Positions 47,280 through 58,865 are shown, numbered from the stretch's first letter. The stretch is 64,000 nucleotides of DNA from Bettongia penicillata ogilbyi (GCA_023548195.1 JAJHZJ010000311.1:5344687-5408686), one strand, 5' to 3'. The notes: a model not told the origin generated them from the letters alone. A program made the numbers and translations.

Positions 47280-47640
47280 GAGAACAGACTAAAGATAGAG
47301 TTTTGGGGATTGAGAGGAAGAAAGTAAACCAGCAAAGGTGACTGAGAAGGAGCTATCAGATAATGAAAAGCAGAGCAAAGAGAATTGCTACAGCATCAAT
47401 GGTAAAAGAAAATATCAAAAAGGAAATGGTGTTCAGCAGTGACAATAACTACAGAGAAGTCAGAGAAAGAGTCCATTGACGACTTGGGAAAGAGTCATTT
47501 TAATAGCATAGTGAGGTCAGAAGCCAGATTGAAGGAGGTTGAGTAGTAAGTAGATAATGAAGAAGGGGGGGTTGGGAATGTCACCTTTTCATTTCTAGAA
47601 GTTTAACAAGGAAGGGAAAGAGAGAGATAGGGCAACAGAT
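47280..47640 (-). repeat. L2 LINE internal fragment, reverse
   Basis: 'agagtccattgacgacttgg', 'gtgaggtcagaagccagatt' and 'atggtgttcagcagtgacaa' parallel the reversed L2 body at 22950-23110. Confidence 0.6.
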
Positions 47641-47744
47641 GGAAATGGTTTTTATACCCTCCAGGTAAAGTTTGTTTTTTTTTTGTTTAGGATAGGAGAG
47701 AAATGATCTTGTCTGTAAGCAGATGGAAAATAGCCAACAGAGAA

Positions 47745-47935
47745 AAAGAAACAATGAAGGTGAGAGAGGGAGGAGGGAAGGGGAGAGAAAGAGGGGGAGA
47801 GGAAGAGACAGAAGTAGAGAGGAAGAAAGAGTGGGATGCACAAAGGGAGAGGAGAGAGAGAGGAAGAGGGAGGGAGAGAGAGGAGGAAGAGGAGGAAGGG
47901 GAAGAGGGAGAAAGTGAAAGAGAGAGAGAAGATCC
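47745..47935. repeat. Purine-rich low-complexity tract
   Basis: About 190 bp of GAGA/GGA/GGGA on +, almost free of pyrimidines. Glu/Arg-rich frames over it are artefacts. Confidence 0.92.
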
Positions 47936-47959
47936 TAGAGATTATAAGAGAAGGAAGTG

Positions 47960-48118
47960 GAATCAGAAAACCTGGGTTTGAATTCTGGTTTTGCCATTTA
48001 TTGACTATATAACCTTCATCCCTGTGGGCTTCAGTGTTTTCATCTATAAAATAAGGATTTTGGACTAGGTTATCTCCAAGGTTGCTTCCAGCTCTAAAAA
48101 TTCTATGATTTCATGGAC
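47960..48118 (+). repeat. MIR-type SINE, forward
   Basis: 'agaaaacctgggtttgaatt', 'ggcttcagtgttttcatcta' and 'ccaaggttgcttccagctct'. Confidence 0.75.
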
Positions 48119-48394
48119 CAAGGGCACAAATGAAGAGGTTAGCCTAATGGATACACAATATTTTGCAAATATTAAATAAATGTCAGTTATTATTACTATT
48201 GATATTGCTGATCAGAGAAGAAAGTTTGGGAGTTCTGGATTTTTGAGATCAAGCAGTTACCAGCAGTGGTGAGGTTTATGATGTGATCAGTGAAGTAGTT
48301 GACTAAAGTTGAATGTAAAGGAGGTAAGAGTGGCAGAGGAAGTTGAATAAGACACCAGCTGTAACCCAAAGAGATCAAAGCCAGAAAGAAAGGC

Positions 48395-49095
48395 TGCTTG
48401 TATGCCAAAATACTCATAGCAGAACTTCCTGTGGTAGCAAAGAGCTGGAAACAAAGCATATATCCTTCAAATGGGGAATGGGTAAGCAAACTGTGTCCTG
48501 GAATATTACCGTAAGATAAATAACGATAGAATTCAGAGAAACATGGAGGCTTGTTTATTTCCTGTTTATCCTATATGTGACTTGTTTATAAACACTTGTC
48601 TGCTTATTGTCTCCCCCATTAGACTGTGAGCTCCTTGACATCAGATTGCCTTTTGCCTTTTTTTGTATCCCTGGAACTTAACACAATGCCTGACACGTGA
48701 TAAATGATTGTCCACTGACTGATGCAAACACAGAGTAAAGTAAGTAGAGCGAGGAAAACAATATACACAACTACCAGAATGACACAAATGGAAAGAACAA
48801 GAATAACAACAAACTTTGTACTCTGTGTGATTATAATTGCCAAGCTTGGCCTTGGAGAAGAGATAAGAAATGTGCTTCTCTTCTTTGTAGAGGTGGAGGA
48901 GACTCTTGAACTACATGCGTGGTCAGATTCTGCTGATGTGTTGATTAGTTTTGCTGAACTGCTTTTTAAAAAATATTCTTTGTTACAAGGTTTGGCAAGG
49001 TTTGGGGAGAGGGAGAGGGAAGGGATATATTTGGAAATGAAGACAAAGTTAAAAAAGAAACAAAAAATACAAAAAAACAAAAAATTAAAGAATGC
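48395..49095 (+). repeat. L1 3' end, forward, interrupted by an L2 3' end
   Basis: The L1 left part (48395-48548: 'tggtagcaaagagctggaaa', 'aatggggaatgggtaagcaa') resumes at about 48719 ('tgatgcaaacacagagtaaa') and runs to the A-rich end near 49090. The inserted 170 bp (48549-48718) is an L2 terminus: 'tagactgtgagctccttgac', 'aatgcctgacacgtgataaa'. Confidence 0.7.
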
Positions 49096-49794
49096 ACGGG
49101 GTTAAGAGGGTTATGTGTATCAATGTTGCTGATACCTAGAAAGATGTCAGGGAAAACATGAATGAGAAGGCTGTAAAGCAGGTGTTCAAGCAGTCAAAAA
49201 GTTGGAGGAAGGCACTGCCTAAATGCTTATGCTTGAGCTAGGAAGATGTTCTGGAGGCTAGTAAATGATATCTACAAGGATTGTGACACAGTGATGCAAT
49301 CTGCCTCAGTGAACCTCAGAAGAGAAGGTCTTGTTTTTGTGGTGGTGACTGCGGTGGCATGCATCTGAAAGTGGCAGTGCAGGGCAAATAGAATTCAGAT
49401 TATCTGTCCCTATGAGTCAAGGAGGAGCCAGGCTTGAAGAGGAAGGAATGGGATGTGTCATCTTCCTATTAATGCCAAGAATGGCACTGAGCTTGAGAGG
49501 AAGAAGTTAGAAGACAAAGGAGATCGACTGAATTATCAAGCAAGGACTTTAAGGGGTGTGATGGAAGAGGCAGGCAGGAGATAAAGCCAGGGAGGGAAAG
49601 TGTTGATATGGATAGGAGAAGTAGCAAGAGTAAGGGAGTCAAACCAGTGGTTTTCAGAGACAGGAATCAGAGAAGCAAGTGATTGAGGGTATACTAGTCA
49701 TAGTGAAGAGATGAATGTCAACTTATAGGATAAATCAGTCCCAAGGTTCTATAATGCTTCTTAGGGGGAATCTCCCTAGGTCCCACTAGTCAGG
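49096..49794. other. Unassigned, possibly LINE-derived
   Basis: Purine-biased sequence resembling the reversed 5' body of L2-type LINEs, but without a motif I can name. Confidence 0.3.
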
Positions 49795-49865
49795 CATACA
49801 TACATACATACATATTTATATGCATACACACATATAAACATACATGCATATATACATATATGTAT
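49795..49865. repeat. (CATA)n-like microsatellite
   Basis: Degenerate CATA/TATA units. Confidence 0.85.
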
Positions 49866-50034
49866 TACTCTTGGTATCAGAGAGGGAGTTGTGGGAGAGG
49901 GGATGAGAAAGTAACATCTAGTTCATCATCTGCACCTTGGTAAATGAGAAACTGACTGAGCTCTGCAACCACTTCACCTGTAATTCTGTGGAACAAAGGG
50001 AGAAAGAGAACAATATTTTTATGTCATGAAAATG

Positions 50035-50345
50035 AGGAGACGACAAGCATACAAATATTTACAAACAAGCCATGTGTAGGATAAATAGGAAATAAATAAG
50101 GCTTTCCATGTTTCTAGGAATTCTTCATATTTATTCTTTTTTATGATACAGTGATATTCCATACCAAATTTACTTAACCATTCCCCAACTGATAAATATA
50201 TGCTTTGTTTACAGCTCTTTGCTACTACAAAATTATATATATATACATATATATATATACACATACACACATATACATACATACATATACATATACAAAT
50301 ACATATATTCATGCCCACATATGTGTGTATGTGTGTGTTTGCAGG
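50035..50345 (-). repeat. L1-like 3' fragment, reverse, followed by (TA)n/(CATA)n
   Basis: 'gatacagtgatattccatac', 'aaccattccccaactgataa' and 'gctttgtttacagctctttg' fit a reversed L1 3' region. (TA)n begins at about 50232 and CATA-type repeat runs to about 50345. Confidence 0.6.
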
Positions 50346-50889
50346 GTTAGCATACGGATATTGGTGAGGGGAGAGAGAAATTTCCTCTCTGGAAGGTTTA
50401 CTGCAGAGCTGTGGAACCCCATTCAGGGTCAAACAACAGAGGGGCCACATGGTAAGGATCAAGGTCCTAGAGGCTATGAACCCAGATGCCACCCTGTCGG
50501 AGGAGTCTTGAGATACAAGAGCAATGTTGGGGAGAGCAAGAATGGGTACCATGAGTATTTAAAAATAAATTGTAAAAGTGCTTCAAGAATGAAAACCACC
50601 CTAAAGTTCTGTTCTAGGAATCAAAGTCTTACAAAACAGGAAGCTAGTGGTCTATTAGGTTTTCACACCTTAGGGCTCAGAAATGGAAATATTATTTACT
50701 TTGTCCCCAAGAACGGTAAGGTGAAGTATTTGGAGGACTCTGATCAGTTTCTCATTTGCCAAGGTTCAGGCACTGAGCTAGATGCTACTTTTGCATCCCC
50801 TCTCCCACAATTCTCTCTCTCTGATACTGAGAATAAGATATATTCGTGCTATGAAAAGAGCTGTACAGGAAGATCTCACCTCCATTACC
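50346..50889. other. Unassigned sequence
   Basis: Contains most of a 232-codon + frame (50205-50903) that starts inside the microsatellite. I see no domain and no splice-bounded exon. Confidence 0.35.
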
Positions 50890-50997
50890 TTCCTGAACTT
50901 TAGGTTTCCCCTCTGTAACATGGAGTGGGAAGAATGTTGGATCACATTATCTCTAAGGTCCCTGTCATCTTCATGAATTTTCAATTCTAAGGTCTCT
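50890..50997 (+). repeat. MIR 3' part, forward
   Basis: 'gtttcccctctgtaacatgg' and 'cattatctctaaggtccctg'. Confidence 0.6.
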
Positions 50998-51394
50998 ATA
51001 GATCTTGTGTTGTCTCAGTTCTGAGGTGCCAGGGGAAAAGAGGATGGGCACCCTTGTATGGATGAAGAACTGTGGGTGATGAGGAAATCAGGAAGTAACC
51101 CATATAGGAAGGGATAAAATGAAGCATTATAGCAATATCCTCTACTGCCTGAGTGTTATTTGGTTTAGGAAAGGACAGTCCCAACTAAACGATGGGGCTG
51201 AAGACAGCAGCAAATGGTCTGCTTAGAGAGTGACGCCCTCTATTACAGTTGATTCAGACTGGTTAGACCAGCATCTTCAATCAGAAGAGAAATAGAAAGA
51301 AAAAATTGCAGTGACTGATGAACATGAGCACAGCCCTCAAGTTCAAGCCAAATGTTTACTTTTATCTAATCTCATCAAGACTGGAACATTTGTA
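50998..51394. other. Unassigned sequence
   Basis: No recognised gene. The right end may include more of the RTE element that follows. Confidence 0.3.
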
Positions 51395-52390
51395 AAAAGT
51401 GTCTCTTGAAAAGGTTACAAGCTAAGACTAAATTTAATGGAGAGTTGGTGCATGACTTTTTGTTTGCAGATGATTGTGCCCTCAATGCTGCCTCTGAAAC
51501 TGAGATACAGCAAAGTATGGATTGATTGTTTGCTTCTTGTGCTGATTTTGACCTGACAGTTAACACCAAGGAAACAGAGGTTCTCCATCAGCAAAGAGAG
51601 AAGTTTTGAATACTGTGGATAAATTCATTTGCCTTGGTAGTATACTTTCCAGGGATGTACACATAGATAAGGAGGTTGATGCATGCATTGCCAGGGCTCT
51701 GAAGGAAAAGTGTGGAAGAGAAGAGAAGAGGTATTAGGTTGCTTATCAAACTGAAGATCTATGGAGTCATTGTGCTGACATCATTGCCTGTGAAACATGG
51801 ACAGTATACCAGCACCATGCCAGGAAATGGAAAAACTTCCATTTGAATTGTCTTGAGAAAATTCTAAAGATCACCTGGCAAGATAAGGTTCCAGATACTG
51901 AGGTCCTTTCTCAAGTTGAGATGCCATGCATTCAAACTCTGCTTCAGGGAGCACAACTCCGATGAGATGGCCATGTTATTTGAATATTAAACATATATTT
52001 GCCTAAAAGACTATTTTATGGAGAACTCACACAAGGCAAGTGTTCACATGGAGGTCAAAAGAAGTGATGCAAGGAAATTCTCAAGATTTCTCTGAAAAAC
52101 TTTGGAATTGATTGCAAGACATTGGAGACACTGGCACAGGACTGCCTGGTATGGCATACCCACATCAAAGAAAGCACTGTGCTCTATATACAAAGCAAAA
52201 TCGCATTAGCTCAAAGGAAATGCGAAGTGAGTAAATTTAGAACCATCTCCATTTCAAATGTTCATGTGGACTATGTGTACCCAACCAGTGGTAGAACATT
52301 CTGAGCTCATATTGGTCTGATCAGTCACAGTTGGACATACTATACCTTGACCCAGGCATAGTGATGTCATTTTGATCCTCTTTGAGCACA
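51395..52390 (+). pseudogene. RTE-clade LINE reverse transcriptase remnant
   Basis: The frame starts 'LKRLQAKTKFNGEL', then the RT active-site box 'FLFADDCALNAASE' (FADD at 51463-51474, both Asp intact). 'NTKETEVLHQ' and 'KFICLGSILSRDVHIDKEVD' follow in order. Later frames keep 'HTHIKESTVLY' and a degraded terminal 'YPTSGRTF', which resembles the Cys-X2-Cys-Gly-Arg-Thr-Phe end of such proteins. Many stops and frameshifts make it dead. The tail 'gtgatgtcattttgatcctc' plus 'tttgagcac' matches the tails of the RTE-tailed SINEs elsewhere in this window. The clade within RTE is from memory and should be treated as approximate. Confidence 0.8.
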
Positions 52391-52649
52391 ACCTTTTTTT
52401 TTTTTTGGCCTAAAACAGCGTCAAACCACCACTAAAGTATGTGCGCTACTTAGGGCTGTGCTATTATTGCCTTCTAGAGGACCACCCTTCTAGAAGCAGT
52501 TACATGTATGGTCAATCAATATCAATCAATAGTAATTTATTAAGTGGCTCTCCAGATAGACAGAGAATGGTATGTATGTGTCTTCTACCTTATACAAATA
52601 TGTCCACATTGTGCAATGTTCAACGTCACATCAATAGCTTTATAGTTTT
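52391..52649. other. Unassigned sequence after the RTE element
   Basis: Begins with a T run of 13 bases and contains 'caatcaatatcaatcaatag'. No gene. Confidence 0.35.
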
Positions 52650-53049
52650 TCTTGTTTTAAGATAAATTTTTATTGTTGTCTTGTGTTTTACATCATCCAA
52701 TTTCCCCCAGGATCCCTCCTCCTCCTCCCTCCCAGAGAACCATCTCATATAACAAGCAAAACCGATACAATGAAATCTGACAATATATTCAGTCCTTCAC
52801 ACTCATGGACTTCCCATCTCTACAAAGAATTTGTGTGTGTGTGTGTGTGCAAGTTTTTTTTTAAAATTTTGCAACATTCTCTTTCAATTGTTTTATAGTT
52901 GTTCTTTAAATTTATGTTGTTGTAGTCATTGTGTATATTTTTTTCTGGGTGCTGCTCATTTCATTTTACATCAGTTCACATATGTCTTTCCATACTTCTC
53001 TGCATGTACCATATACATAGTTTCTTATAGCAGAGTAATATTCCAGTAC

Positions 53050-53108
<59 letters not shown>

Positions 53109-53200
53109 ACAATTTGTTTAGCCATTTCCCAATCAACAGAAATCTACATTGTTTCCAGTTCTTTACGGCCCCCAAAAGTGCTGTTGTGACCTTTTTGACG
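52650..53200 (-). repeat. L1 3' end, reverse, containing (TA)n
   Basis: 'gataaatttttattgttgtc', 'ggtgctgctcatttcatttt', 'tagtttcttatagcagagta' and 'caatttgtttagccatttcc'. A (TA)n run at 53049-53106 sits exactly where L1 normally reads 'attccat...tataccacaa'. Confidence 0.85.
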
Positions 53201-53416
53201 TACATGGGAAGGTTTACAATTTTTCAATACTCCTCTATACATTTTATCTCCTTTTGTGCTCTCAATCGTACTACCAGGTATATAGGTATCATTATTATTC
53301 TCATGAAATTGATGAGGAAATTGATACCAGAGAGGATGCGAGATTTCCAGTGACACAAATTCAGTTTAACAAGCCTTTATTAAACACCCCCAGGCTGATG
53401 ACACTTTCGAGGTGCT

Positions 53417-53546
53417 AGTGGGGGTGGGGAATCTTTGCCCTTGAGAAGAAATTTTTGTTCTGTGAAGTTTGGATTCAGTAAAAGGGCTGCACCTGAGGAC
53501 CTATAGGGCCACATGTGATCTTGAAGTCACAGGTTCCCCACACATG
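53417..53546 (+). mobile_element. Short hAT-like MITE (GGGGTGGGGAA family)
   Basis: Left 'ggggtggggaatctttg' and right 'caggttccccacac' are inverted-repeat ends. The interior has 'ctgtgaagtttggattcagt' and 'agggccacatgtgatcttga'. About 130 bp, non-coding. Confidence 0.65.
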
Positions 53547-53589
53547 AAAGTTAAATATAAAACAGTTTCTCCTGTCAAAGATATTATAG

Positions 53590-53835
53590 TCTTTTGGAAA
53601 GATTCAATATTTAAAGAGATAAAAGAATGCATTTATATTTAAGTGCATTGATAACCAAGAGAACAAGAAGAATTTTTTGTAGTGGGTAGCACTTATTTAG
53701 GGAATAGCCAATAGGCCAATTTGGCTGGAATCTAGAGTGTGTGATGGGGAGCAATATGAAACAAGGCTAGAATGATAAGCTGAAGTATCCCTAGAGTGAA
53801 GGGCATTAAATGTCAAGTTGGGGAGTGAGTGGGTG
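53590..53835 (-). repeat. L2 3' region, reverse
   Basis: 'aatttggctggaatctagag', 'gaaacaaggctagaatgata' and 'gaagggcattaaatgtcaag' parallel the reversed L2 at 41900-42000. Confidence 0.5.
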
Positions 53836-54540
53836 GGGGTCATGGCAGAACAAGCAGAATCTTAATACTTTCCTAGGGTATGGGGAATACAGAGGGGGCA
53901 TGGGGACCTTGAGGATAGAGGATGCCACTGCTGTGAGATCTAGAGTACGTTGGGTAGTAAGGGACCTGCAGTGTGACTTGTTCTCTTCAAATTATGCCAA
54001 GATCTCAAAAGGATTCTAGCCTGAGGAGTGGGCCCTCGCCCCACCTGGAGGACAATCACCTACGTGATTGCTCCCCTTGCATTCAGAGTCAGGCAAATCA
54101 TCAAACTGTCTTCTCTCTCTGCCCTTTCTAACACTTGCAAAGGGCCAGGAGGACTCAGGGGCCCTATAGCAGGATGTGTACTCTTTGTCTTCAAGGAAAA
54201 ACCACAGATTCAGTAATACCTGTGTGCAGGGTGACCTGAAGACTTACTGAGGAGATGTCCCTAGCCAGGCTAGGGTCTGGATGACATGCTTCCACCCACA
54301 GACATAGTTCTTGAAAACATCAGTAGCAATCCTTTTGATTTCCCTTCGAGGCAAGAACCACAGAAGGGAAACTCCAGGGCCAGACATTCTAACATTGGCT
54401 GCGTGATCTCCAGCAGGTAGCTTGAGACTTCTGAGTCTATTTTGCTTGCCTGTGCTCAGGCTTGAAGTAAGTGGTGAAATATATTATAAGCCATGTTAAT
54501 GACTTCTAGATCTTTCCCACCTAAACTTCAGTCCCACAGA
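53836..54540. other. Unassigned sequence
   Basis: No clear repeat or exon. Confidence 0.35.
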
Positions 54541-54787
54541 GGCAACTGGGTGACACAGTGGATAAAGTGTTGGGTCTAGAGTCAGGAAAACCAGAGTTAA
54601 AATCCAGCTTTGGATACCAGTTGCCACTTGACCTTTGTTAGCCTCAGTTTTCTCAACTGTAAAACAGGGATAGCAAAAGTACCTCTTCTGGAGGGTTGTT
54701 ATGAGGATAAAATAATATTGGTAAAGTGTTTATTAAAATGACTAGCATATAGTAGTTGCTATGTAAATATAAAGCTATTATTATTAT
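54541..54787 (+). repeat. MAR1/MIR-type SINE, forward
   Basis: 'ggcaactgggtgacacagtg', 'gataaagtgttgggtctaga', 'gcctcagttttctcaactgt' and 'ggagggttgttatgaggata'. Confidence 0.88.
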
Positions 54788-54959
54788 CCATATTTCCTTG
54801 GAACATTTCCACTTGGATGTGCTTGGATTATCTCAATCTTAGAATGTCCAAAACTAAATTAATCCATTGTGCCTCAAACAAACTCCATTCCCTAAACTTA
54901 TAGTGAAATAGCAATCTCATAGCCTTTATCCCATAGGCATGAAAACATGACAGTGTCAT

Positions 54960-55650
54960 AGATTGATAAAAAAATTACAGCCAGAGGAATCTTTTGATAT
55001 CATCTATTCAAACCTTAATGCCCTCATTTATTATAACTGTGGACATCAAGGCTCAGTGAAAATGAAATGATTTGCCCAAGGTCACACAGTCAAGTCAACA
55101 AGCATTTATTAAGCACCTGCTATGTGCAAGGCATCATGTTAGGTGCTAGGGATACAAAGAAAGATAAAAACAGTCCCATTCCTCAAGGAACTTACAGTCT
55201 AATGGAGATGATACTCAGGCACTCATGTACAAATATCATATATACAAGATAAATTGGAGCTCTCAGAGGGAAGGTACTAGCATAGGACTAGGAAAAGCTT
55301 CTTGCAGAAGAAGGGAGGGTTTTAGCTATCTTGAAGGCAGCCAGGAGGTGGAAACAAGGTGAACATTCCACACCCATTGGAAACGGACAGTCAGGAGATG
55401 GATTGCCATATTCAAGGAACATGCAGGAGGCCAGTGTCACTAGATCTCACAGTATCTGAGGGAGAGCAAGGTGTAAAAAGCATGGAAAGGTAGGGAGGGG
55501 CCAGATTATGAAGGGCTTTAACAATCAAGCAGATGATTTTTTATTTATCCTGAGGGTAATAGGGAGCTACTGGAGTAGAGTGAATGAGGGGAGGGTGACC
55601 TGGTCAGACACAATTAGTTAATGGCACAGCTAGGAATAGGATGCAAGGTC
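54960..55650 (-). repeat. MIR fragment followed by L2 3' region, reverse
   Basis: MIR up to about 55090 ('atgatttgcccaaggtcaca'). Then a reversed L2: 'caacaagcatttattaagca', 'aaggaacttacagtctaatg', 'gattatgaagggctttaaca' and 'ggtaatagggagctactgga'. Confidence 0.8.
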
Positions 55651-55699
55651 TCCTGATACCTATTTCTACTGTACTATCTTGCCTCCCCTTTCTCTGACT

Positions 55700-55990
55700 T
55701 ATTGACTTATCTCCCTCCTTCACGCCTTAAAACTGACTAGTCCTAAATAGTCTTCCTTCAAAATACCTCCTAAAACTATCCTTTCCTTTGCATTTCCACA
55801 ACTACCACTCTAGCACAGTTCACCCTTAACAAGGCCTTAGGAATTCACTCAGCCACTTTCTCCACCTCTAGCATTCTCTTTTAACTAATCCATCCTGAGC
55901 ACCACTGCCAGGTGACTGGTCTTTCTAAAGTACATTCCTGATCATATATCACTCCCTCACTCAAAAATCTTCTATAGCTCCTCAGTACCT
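55700..55990 (+). repeat. L2 LINE fragment, forward
   Basis: 'tccatcctgagcaccactgc', 'tggtctttctaaagtacatt' and 'tcttctatagctcctcagta'. Back-to-back with the reversed copy before it. Confidence 0.65.
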
Positions 55991-56902
55991 TTTTTGGGGG
56001 ATGGGGTGGGGTGGAGGGGAAAGGAGAGAGGATTAATAGGGAGGGCATATACAGGAGAGTAGGAGAAATAATACAAGTGCGTGCCTATTTTAAAATGTGG
56101 GTTTGATGAAAAAGACACCCTGAAACCCATCAACACTGCAGGAAGCACATGAGTCAGGCCTCCCAGAGCAGCAGTTTGTGTACTGTAGGTTGAGGCTTGA
56201 TATTATCAACACTTATCACTTGGTGTCTCTCATAGCTACTGTGAAGTTTAAAACAGCAATCTCCAGGAATCTTAGCCTAGTACATAGTCCCCTCTGCTTA
56301 GAAGTTTAGTGAAAAAAAGTATATTTTCATAACTGGAAATCCATATCTGTCCCTAGAAAAAAGGCTCAGTGAATGTCCAACCCAACCCTTCTTGGGAAGG
56401 GTATAATGGACCATGACACACGTGATTCTCCACCTCTAGCATTCACGTGAAGCAGCCTTCACGGCGACACATAATGTGGTGAACACCATCTTGGTTGAAT
56501 CCAGCGATTGCTTAATTGGGAAATTGTAGCATTCTTTAGAATTTCCTCTTCGGCTGAGACTGGTTCAGTTCCCCTCTCTCCTTACGCAAAGGAAGTTCCC
56601 TTCACTCACACAATCATCATTTTCTCATCCTGAGAAAGCCCAACTAGTTCAAGATGAGGACATCCTGGGCAGATGAAGGACCTTCAGAAGAATGTTGCTT
56701 CTCCTAGATGTTGGCTATGTAGAAATATTCCCTTTGAGCCCTTCCTCTGGTCTGTCCTCTTGGCAAAGGGTAGCCTCTCTGGATTCAAACTTCTTTTTTA
56801 CTTAGATCTTACATATGATCTATTTAAAGAACCTACTTCTGTTAAGGCAGACCAGCAACTCATAGATCATGTACTATGGAATCAAAAAGCATTAGATTCC
56901 TC
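55991..56902. other. Unassigned sequence
   Basis: No gene or repeat identified. 56400-56650 retains several CpGs and lacks repeats. A GT/GA-rich purine patch lies at 55995-56035. Confidence 0.35.
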
Positions 56903-57138
56903 TTTGTTATTGTCGTTCAGTAGTGTCTGACTCTGTGATCCTATTTGGGATTTTCTTGGCAAAGATACTGGTGTGATTAGCCATTTCCTTCTCCAGTTCA
57001 TTTTACAGATGAAGAAACTGAGGCAAACAGGTTTAAATGACTTGCCCAGGGTCACACAGCTAAGACCAGATTTGAACTCAGGAAGATGAATCTTCTTGAC
57101 TCCAAGTCCACTGTTCTATTCCCTGTGCCACTTGGCTG
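56903..57138 (-). repeat. MAR1-type SINE, reverse
   Basis: 'gtcgttcagtagtgtctgac', 'gattttcttggcaaagatac', 'aaatgacttgcccagggtca' and head 'ctgtgccacttggctg'. Confidence 0.92.
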
Positions 57139-57499
57139 GATAGAGGCCAATACAGTTATAACTCAGGATTTTTTCACCTGAGGCAAAAAAATTAGAGGCA
57201 GCAGAGAAGAGTTTAATCATGGGTACCGCCTATAAAGAGACAATATGGTCCTGCAAGGAATTGGGGGGAGAGGCAGACCTAGGTCAGGGAACTCTGATTG
57301 GGAGTGGCTGGCAGGGTCAGCAGAGGACCACGAGGTGAGGTAATTTGGAGAGGAAACTCATCTTCCTCAACGTTGATGCTTTGGGATAAAACCCAGTTTG
57401 CTCGAAGCTAGTTATATCTCTGGAGTCTGATACCCTCATTCTACTCATGAAGAAACTTGTAGTAATTAAGTTATCTCATAGTTTTCTCTCCTCCAAATG
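57139..57499. other. Unassigned sequence
   Basis: Nothing recognised. Confidence 0.3.
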
Positions 57500-57955
57500 A
57501 AGACAGCCCAAATCCTTGAATTTTAGCCCTCTTCTTCCCTTGCTCCTCCATTTGGTTTCCCAATTTCCAACACAATTTCCCGATCTCCAGTTTGAAACTT
57601 TGGCATTATATTTGAATCCTTCTTTGCCCTCCACCTCTTGTTCTCAATAATGTTGGCAGATATTTTATATCTGTCTTCTATCAATCCATCTTGCCAACGG
57701 TGAGTATTGTCTCTTAACTGGACTATTGAAAGAAAGTCCCACCATGTATTCTTCCACAGTCTCCCTACTTCAATCGTTCCTTCACCCTGCTGCCCATGTC
57801 CATCTACCTCTTGACTGAATCTGCCCATGTCAAACTTTTATTCCAAACCTTTCAGTGATTTTATTGCCAATTCCTTGGTCCTGGTCTTCAAGACCCTACA
57901 CAATCTGGTACCACTTTTCCTTTCTCATATCATTCCCTTCCCAGTAGTTTCTTCT
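57500..57955 (+). repeat. L2 LINE fragment, forward
   Basis: 'acggtgagtattgtctctta', 'actggactattgaaagaaag', 'cttcaccctgctgcccatgt', 'cctttcagtgattttattgc' and 'caagaccctacacaatctgg' follow the L2 order. The 101-codon - frame here is a shadow. Confidence 0.8.
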
Positions 57956-58129
57956 TTTAAGGGGGAGGTAGAATGTGTAACTATGATTTAATCATTTTAG
58001 GAAACTCCCAGTGTGGAAACTTCCCCAATGATGCGGAGGACAACTTGTACAGCTCTTAGAGACATCTAGGGCCCCAAGGGGCCAAGGACCTTGTCCTTAG
58101 TCACACAAGTCATACAGATCATATTTATC

Positions 58130-58250
58130 TATCAGTTATCAGTCAACAAGCACGATATTAAGCAGTTGGTAAGTACCAGGCATTGTGCTCAGCATAGCAG
58201 ATGGAAAGACACAAACGAAATAACCCCTGCTCTCAAGATGCCTACTTGCT
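58130..58250 (-). repeat. L2 3' end, reverse
   Basis: 'agtcaacaagcacgatatta', 'taccaggcattgtgctcagc' and 'tgctctcaagatgcctac'. Confidence 0.65.
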
Positions 58251-58339
58251 ATCACTAGAGGCAGGGTTTGAACTCAGGTCTTCCTAACTCCAAGGCAGGT
58301 CTTTTATCCATTATACTTTGATACCTCTCTCATGTATAC

Positions 58340-58470
58340 TACACCCCTACCTAATGGCATAACTCCTTGTCTGTCCCAACCCATGGCCAAATGCCTCCTA
58401 CTGAATTCCTACTTTCATTTAAAGCCCAACTCAAATGCTACCTCATAGATTCTTTCTTGTACTTCAAAAA
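58340..58470 (+). repeat. L2 fragment, forward
   Basis: 'tttaaagcccaactcaaatg' and 'ctacctcatagattctttct'. Confidence 0.55.
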
Positions 58471-58479
58471 TAATAATAA

Positions 58480-58865
58480 TAATAACAATATTTCTATAGT
58501 ACTTTATAGTTTTCAAAATGCTTTGCAGTCATTATATCTTTTGTTCTTCATGACCTCACTTTGAGGAAGGTAGTGTCAGTATCTTTTTTTTTGGCAGGGG
58601 GAGGCAGTTGGGGTTACATGACCCACCCAGGGTCACACAACTAGTAAGTGTTTGAGGAAGGATTTGAACTCAGGTCCTCCTGACTCCAGGGATGGCACTT
58701 TATCTACCGTGCCATCCGATTGCCCACTTACCAGGCTTTTACATATGAGAAAACTGCATTTCAGTTTATAGGATTTGCCCATGGTCATATCCAAGAAATG
58801 TGTGGGATTCATATTCAGATCTTATTTCCCTCCAAATCCAAAGCTCTTTCTCCTATATGCCATTA
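58480..58865 (-). repeat. MIR, reverse, split by a SINE
   Basis: MIR parts 'ctatagtactttatagtttt' and 'gaaaactgcatttcagttta' flank a SINE at 58577-58727. Confidence 0.7.
58577..58727 (-). repeat. SINE, reverse, inside MIR
   Basis: T run, then 'aggcagttggggttacatga', 'cccagggtcacacaactagt', 'aactcaggtcctcctgactc' and head 'gtgccatccgattgcc'. Confidence 0.88.

Noticed and set aside
47703..47981. Glu/Arg-rich frames on +
   Set aside because: Translation of a purine-rich tract, not a gene.
50205..50903. 232-codon open frame on +, the longest in the window
   Set aside because: It starts inside a (TA)n/(CATA)n microsatellite, which keeps frames open artificially (Ile-Tyr-Thr-His repeats). The rest shows no protein-like pattern.
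57523..57828. 101-codon frame on - as a gene
   Set aside because: Antisense of a forward L2 fragment.
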